From NCBI RefSeq assembly GCF_001659605.2, contig NC_035161.2, forward strand, positions 5,102,265 to 5,166,264: DNA of 64,000 bases, given 5' to 3'. The notes under the pieces are model-generated. The model was not told the DNA's origin. It saw nothing but the letters and a program-made list of their open reading frames with translations, and searched no databases. Source of the stretch: Manihot esculenta. Its lineage: Eukaryota > Streptophyta > Magnoliopsida > Malpighiales > Euphorbiaceae. Shown here one piece after another: positions 59,869 to 64,000 of the stretch (within the stretch, counting starts at the first letter, position 1; each line of letters begins with the position of its first letter). The translations under genes were made by a program, and so were the position numbers.

Positions 59869-61504
59869 AGTCATCCAGCTCTGCCCCCTCCGATCTCCAT
59901 TATCACACAGGCCTCTCGAAGGTGGGAATGTTGATGTGTTGTATGTATACTTCATCTGGAAATTGTTCTAACTCTTCTTTAGATAATCAGCTGAGCAAGT
60001 CTACTTCCTCGTTCTCTTCTTGGGGTATTCTCTGATACTACACGATAATTTCCTGCTTACCGAGCTCAGCTTCTATGGCCTTCACCTTTGCAAGGTACTT
60101 CTGCATAGTGGGGTCCCTTGCATGATATGCCCCCGTTATTTGATTGACCACCAGTTGAGAATCGCTGTTTATTTTGAGGTCGGTTGCCCCTACCTCCATT
60201 GCTATCAGCATCCCATTTATTAAGGCTTCATACTCCACCATGTTATTTGAAGCAGCAAACTCCAACCGTAAGGCATAACAGACCTTAAACCCTTCGGGTC
60301 CTTTCAGCATTATTCCAGCGCCACTGCCCTCATCACTAGATGCCCCATCCACAAACAACTTTCAGCTGAACTCTCGTGAGGGCTGCCCATCATTCTCTCC
60401 TTCTGTCACACTTGAAGGCCTTTTACCGGGCTCTGACTGCTCTTCACTGAAGGAACATTCTGCTATGAAGTCAGCAAGGGCTTGAGCTTTGATGGTTGTC
60501 CGAGGTCGATATTCTAGGTAGTATGGACCGATTTCAACAGACCAAGTAAGCATCTGACCTGATGTCTCCAGTCTACGAAGAATTTTCTTTAAGGGTTGAT
60601 CTGTCACCACCACTCCTTAATGGCTTTCAAGGTAGACCCTAAATTTTCTCACGGCCAGCAGTAGGGCGTACGCTATCTTTTCTATATTCAAGTATCGGAC
60701 CTTGGCGTCCTTGAGCACCTTGCTGACATAAAACACTGGTTTCTGCTCTCCTCCTTCTTCTCTTACCACCACGACACTTATGGCTTGTTCCGAGGCTGCC
60801 AAGTAGATCAGGAGTTCCTACCCTGCTATTGGACTGCTGAGCACATGTGGTGAACTGAGATATTGCTTGAGGCCCATGAAAGCTTGTTGACAATCCTCAG
60901 TCCATTCGAAGTTGGGGACCTTCCTCAGCTTCTTGAAGAATGGCAGGCACCTTTCTGCAGATTTTGACATGAAATGGTTAAGTGCTACCACCCTTCCTGT
61001 GAGTATCTGCACGTCTCTTACGCAGGTCGGTTCAGGCATATTTAGTATGGCTTCCACCTTCTCTGGATTCGGCTCAATGCCCTTCCCACTAACCATGTAA
61101 CCTAAGAATTTTTCACCCCTGATGAAGAAAGCACATTTCGTCGGGTTGAGCCTCATTTTGTACTGCTCCAGTACTTCAAATACTTCTTTCAGATCTGCCA
61201 AGAGCTGTTGGAAGGTTTGACTCTTTACCACCATGTCGTCCACATATACCTCCACATTACTCCCTATCTGCCCTTTGAAAATTTTATTCATCAACCTTTG
61301 ATATGTCGCCCCCGCATTTTTCAGCCCAAAGGGCATGGCCCTATAGCAGTAAGTCCCATCCTCAGTTATGAATGAGGTCTTCTCCTCATCCTACCTGTCC
61401 ATCGGAATTTGGTGATAGCCAGACATTACATCAAGTGACGACATATAATCAAAATCGGCCATAGAATCGACCATTTTATTAATATTAGGGAGGGGGTAAC
61501 AATC
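59869..61504 (-). pseudogene. Tat-like reverse transcriptase and RNase H
   Basis: Starts at the right edge with a YPLPNINKMVD-like RT segment, then GYHQIPM, MPFGLKNAGATYQRLMNKIF and the catalytic YVDDMVVKS near 61240. RNase H follows (AASEQAISVVVVREE; VVTDQPLKKIL; KLFVDGASSDEGSGAGI) and then a linker to 59869. Stops: TAG at 61391-61393 and 60818-60820, TAA at 60617-60619, TGA at 60362-60364. The earlier part of pol is outside the window or beyond the family-T insertion at 61505. Confidence 0.88.
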
Positions 61505-63809
61505 TGTAATACCCGGCTAGATTCCGGTATCGGAATTCCTACCGTCCGGTGGAATCTCGGATGTCGGAAACCTCTAGAAGGGTAAAATCATATTTTCATA
61601 AACTGTTTTAATGTATTTTATGGTTTTAAGCAAGAAAGGAAATTGAGTTTTGAATGAAAAAGACCAAGGAGGCATTTCCAGGTTCGGCCGCCGAACATTG
61701 GATAGTTTAGGGGGGCAAGTTAGGCTTCCGAAAGTTTCAAAGGTTCGGCCGCCGAACCTCATGTTCGGCCGCCGAACTTGCATGAGTTTTGGAGGCACTT
61801 TAGGCTGCCGAAAGGTGGTCTGTCAGCCCCTATAAAAGGGCTCCATGGCCGAAACGGGCAAGTTTTCTCCCCATTTTCGGCCACGGTGAGTCCCTGCTCT
61901 TCCATGGTTCGTTTTTGATGTTTTTCCTCCGATCTTTAGAGTTTTAACGAGTTTTATCTTGATTTGAAGATATTTCAGCAAAAGAGCAAGTTTTGGAGCT
62001 TGGAGACCAAAGAGTTGAGATCTCCCCCATCTCCAAGTTAGGATCGTTTCCCCTCTAGATCTTCAAGAGGTAAGCTTCGATCCTGCCATTCTAGTATGTT
62101 TTAAACAAGTTTTATGAGTTTTGTGGGGTAGAAATGCATGTTTAGGTTATTGTTGGTTTTATGGGTTTATGTTGAGTTTTTGAGCAATGTGTGTATATTT
62201 GTATGTTTGATGTGTTGTAGTTGGGGTCTAAAATAGTTTGAAGCCCCTAGGAGCTATGTATGAATGTATGTATGTTGTGGAAGTGTTTATGCAAGTTTTG
62301 TTTGAGTTGTGAAGTTTGGGAGGCATTTGTGCATGATGGAGGCTGAGTTTCTGCCCTTTGGGAAGAACTCAGGTTCGGCAGCCGAAGGGACTTTCGGCCG
62401 CCGAACCTGCCTGTGGAGGCCAACTTTCGGCTACCGAACCCTACCCTCGAAAGTGGACTTTCGGCTCTGGAAGGGAGTTTCGGCCGCCGAAGGTGCCGCC
62501 GAACATGCATGAGTTTCCTCTCTGGGGGGGAACCTTCGACCACCGAAAGTGCCGCCAAAGGTGCATGACTTTCGGCTCTGGAGGGACTTTCAGCCGCCGA
62601 ACCTGCCGCCGAAAGTGCCCTGTTCAGCCTTCCTTTACATGATTTATGTAATTGTTTTAAGGTGTTTTACGGGGTTTTTGGGGAGTATTTTAGAGTCATG
62701 TTCATGGATGTTTGGTCCCTCATTTGAGTCCACCTGTGTAGGTTCGGACCCGAGGAACCGAGGACCTCAGCAATGAGATAGCTGCTTCGGAGTCATTAGA
62801 GCTTCAGCCAGAGGTGAGTGGAATAACTCTTTATGTTCAAAGCAAATAATGAAAGTTTTAGCATGATTCACGCATCATGAATACCATGAGATATGTTAGG
62901 GTGCTTGCATTAGAATTCACGAATATGTTGCATTGCATATTATGTTGTTGATGTGGATGAATGTTGAATGATCTATTAGCCCTCATATGTTATGACATGA
63001 TGATATGATATGGAAGTCCAGGCGTGCCTGCTCTACGCCCCAGGCACTATGTAAGAGAAAGTCCGGGCGTGCCTGCACTACGCCCCCGGCATGATTGGAT
63101 ATGCATGTTATGGTATGGAAGTCCAGGCGTGCCTGCTCTACGCCCCTGGCATGATTAGACTGTATAGAGGGCTAAATGGTGACAAGTTCATCCTTGATGT
63201 GAATTGTTTGTGCTGTGATGCATTGCATGATATCATAGGTTTTAAATATAATGTTTTATTATTCTGCTCACTGGGCTTTATAGCTCACCCCTCTCCCTTA
63301 ACCCCCAGGTTTGCAGGTGCAGGGTAGATCAGAAGGTCAGCTAGAGTAAAGTTATGGTCATGTAATAGCTAGTGGTGGACATGATAAATGTTGAAATGTA
63401 ATGTTTAGTACAGTCATGTAATGAATAGTATTAATCAGTTATGTAATGTAATGATGTTATTGAGGATAGAATTGTGATTGACCCTAGTATGTTGTTAATC
63501 CCTTTGAGTACATGATTTTAATGATGCTTATGTAAACCCAACTTAATTCATGTTATGTCACCCCATTGGAGCATTAATAAGGACTCCAAGGAGGGGTTAA
63601 TGTTTATGATTATGTTTATGAATAGTGTATGCACAGGTTGTGTTTGGTGAATGAATGAAAAGAAAAGTTCAAAATTTTTATGTATGTGTTGATCATGTAT
63701 GGGATTAAACAGGTGTACAGGTTGTATGTTAGGCTTGCTACGGGTCCCGGCGGCCTTATGCCGATCTGGATCCTAGCGCCGATAGCGGTCCGGATTCCGG
63801 GTCATTACA
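61505..63809 (+). repeat. 5' LTR of a family-T element running off the right edge (copy H)
   Basis: 2305 bp in plus orientation (TGTAATACCCGG to GGTCATTACA). It is followed by a primer site, so it belongs to an element with internal sequence and is not solo. The left flank CAATC is the expected target repeat; its partner is outside. U3 cluster 61681-61815, TATA 61830-61838, downstream cluster 62380-62610, tandem units with GGCGTGCCTGC at 63015-63150. Confidence 0.92.
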
Positions 63810-63812
63810 GAT

Positions 63813-63826
63813 TGGTATCAGAGCCC
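63813..63826 (+). promoter_or_regulatory. primer binding site of copy H
   Basis: TGGTATCAGAGCCC three bases after the LTR, complementary to initiator tRNA-Met, as in copies C and E. Confidence 0.92.
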
Positions 63827-64000
63827 TAGGTTCATATGGTCGGACCTAGAGAGTGTCGGGCTCATAGAGGTTATAGAAGGTCAAGCACAATAGGAAAATC
63901 ATGTCCACTAGGATAGGATGTAGAGTTCTGTCTTGAATAATGATGTGAAATGCCATGATTCTATGCATGTGCATTAATGATATACTATGTATGTGATGTC
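63827..64000 (+). other. leader of copy H up to window edge
   Basis: Untranslated leader similar to the reverse complement of 36120-36290 in copy C (for example GTCGGACCTAGAGAGTGTCGG). The gag start would lie just beyond the edge. Confidence 0.75.

Larger units (their letters stand above)
26991..61504 (-). mobile_element. Tat-like Ty3/Gypsy element, split by nested insertions
   Basis: Pol lies on the minus strand: RT and RNase H at 59869-61504, the integrase zinc-binding region at 58068-58370 and the integrase core and C-terminus at 41989-42874. Further along, an array of tandem repeats (41348-41822) is followed by a plus-strand coding block (27658-28648 plus 38597-40333) facing pol. This layout, with an additional ORF antisense to pol, is known from Tat-group elements. 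Ignoring the later insertions, about 8 kb of the element remains. The 3' LTR should lie within roughly 26.9-27.65 kb, but its ends could not be fixed. The 5' LTR, gag and protease lie beyond 61504, displaced by the family-T insertion there. Many stops show that it is dead. The spacer 40334-41347 shows no ORF of note. Confidence 0.75.

Overview
This is a plant nuclear window, most likely from a eudicot and perhaps Euphorbiaceae (cassava-like). That placement is a guess from gene content and the retroelement mix, not a proven assignment. The left 26 kb is AT-rich genic sequence. The right 37 kb is a stack of nested LTR retrotransposons. GT-AG introns, a CONSTANS-type B-box/CCT gene, an agmatine deiminase 3' end and chromodomain Ty3/Gypsy elements all indicate a plant.

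Region by region: (1) 728-1361 holds the last two exons of an agmatine deiminase gene, with AT-rich spacer and a MITE-like repeat after it. (2) 5517-12590 is a decayed Ty1/Copia element. It contains a long inverted duplication and two solo LTRs of a Ty3/Gypsy family called here family T (LTRs run TGTAATACCCGG to CGTTACA). (3) 13016-14337 holds two more copies of the MITE-like repeat. (4) 15481-19286 is a six-exon STK16/AtPK3-type protein kinase gene (348 aa). (5) 21582-23349 is a two-exon CONSTANS-like gene (369 aa) with upstream ORFs. (6) 24334-24510 is a miniature LTR (TRIM-like) relic.

(7) From about 27 kb to the right edge the ground layer is one Tat-like Ty3/Gypsy element with pol on the minus strand. 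A second coding block on the plus strand converges on pol and carries a gypsy-type transposon (Transposase_28-like) domain and a coiled coil. This element has been split repeatedly: by a complete 9.9-kb family-T element (28649-38591, target duplication AAGGC), by a family-T solo LTR (42880-45099, GGCAT), by a solo LTR of another family (45114-58062, ACACC), by a 1.5-kb insert flanked by CAGTC (58374-59863) and by a further family-T element that runs off the right edge (LTR 61505-63809). The ACACC solo LTR was itself split by an internally deleted family-T element (46288-57759, TTACG), which in turn received two more solo LTRs (49276-51212, ACCTT; 54169-56660, CAGGG). Nesting is therefore four levels deep.

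Family T is the main actor. There are ten LTRs from eight insertions: two elements with both LTRs, one cut by the window edge and five solo LTRs. The polyprotein order is gag, zinc knuckle, protease, RT, RNase H, integrase, chromodomain, which fits a Tekay/Del-type chromovirus primed by initiator tRNA-Met. Its LTRs are about 2.2 kb and carry clusters of the palindrome-like motif TTCGGCGGCCGAA. One cluster lies directly upstream of a TATA box and usually a second lies downstream. Each LTR also has a short tandem-repeat block whose unit differs between copies. These GC-rich clusters generate most of the spurious ORFs in the window.

Limits: target duplications and joins were read by eye. Family names come from recognised protein motifs, without database search. 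Coordinates may be off by a few bases.
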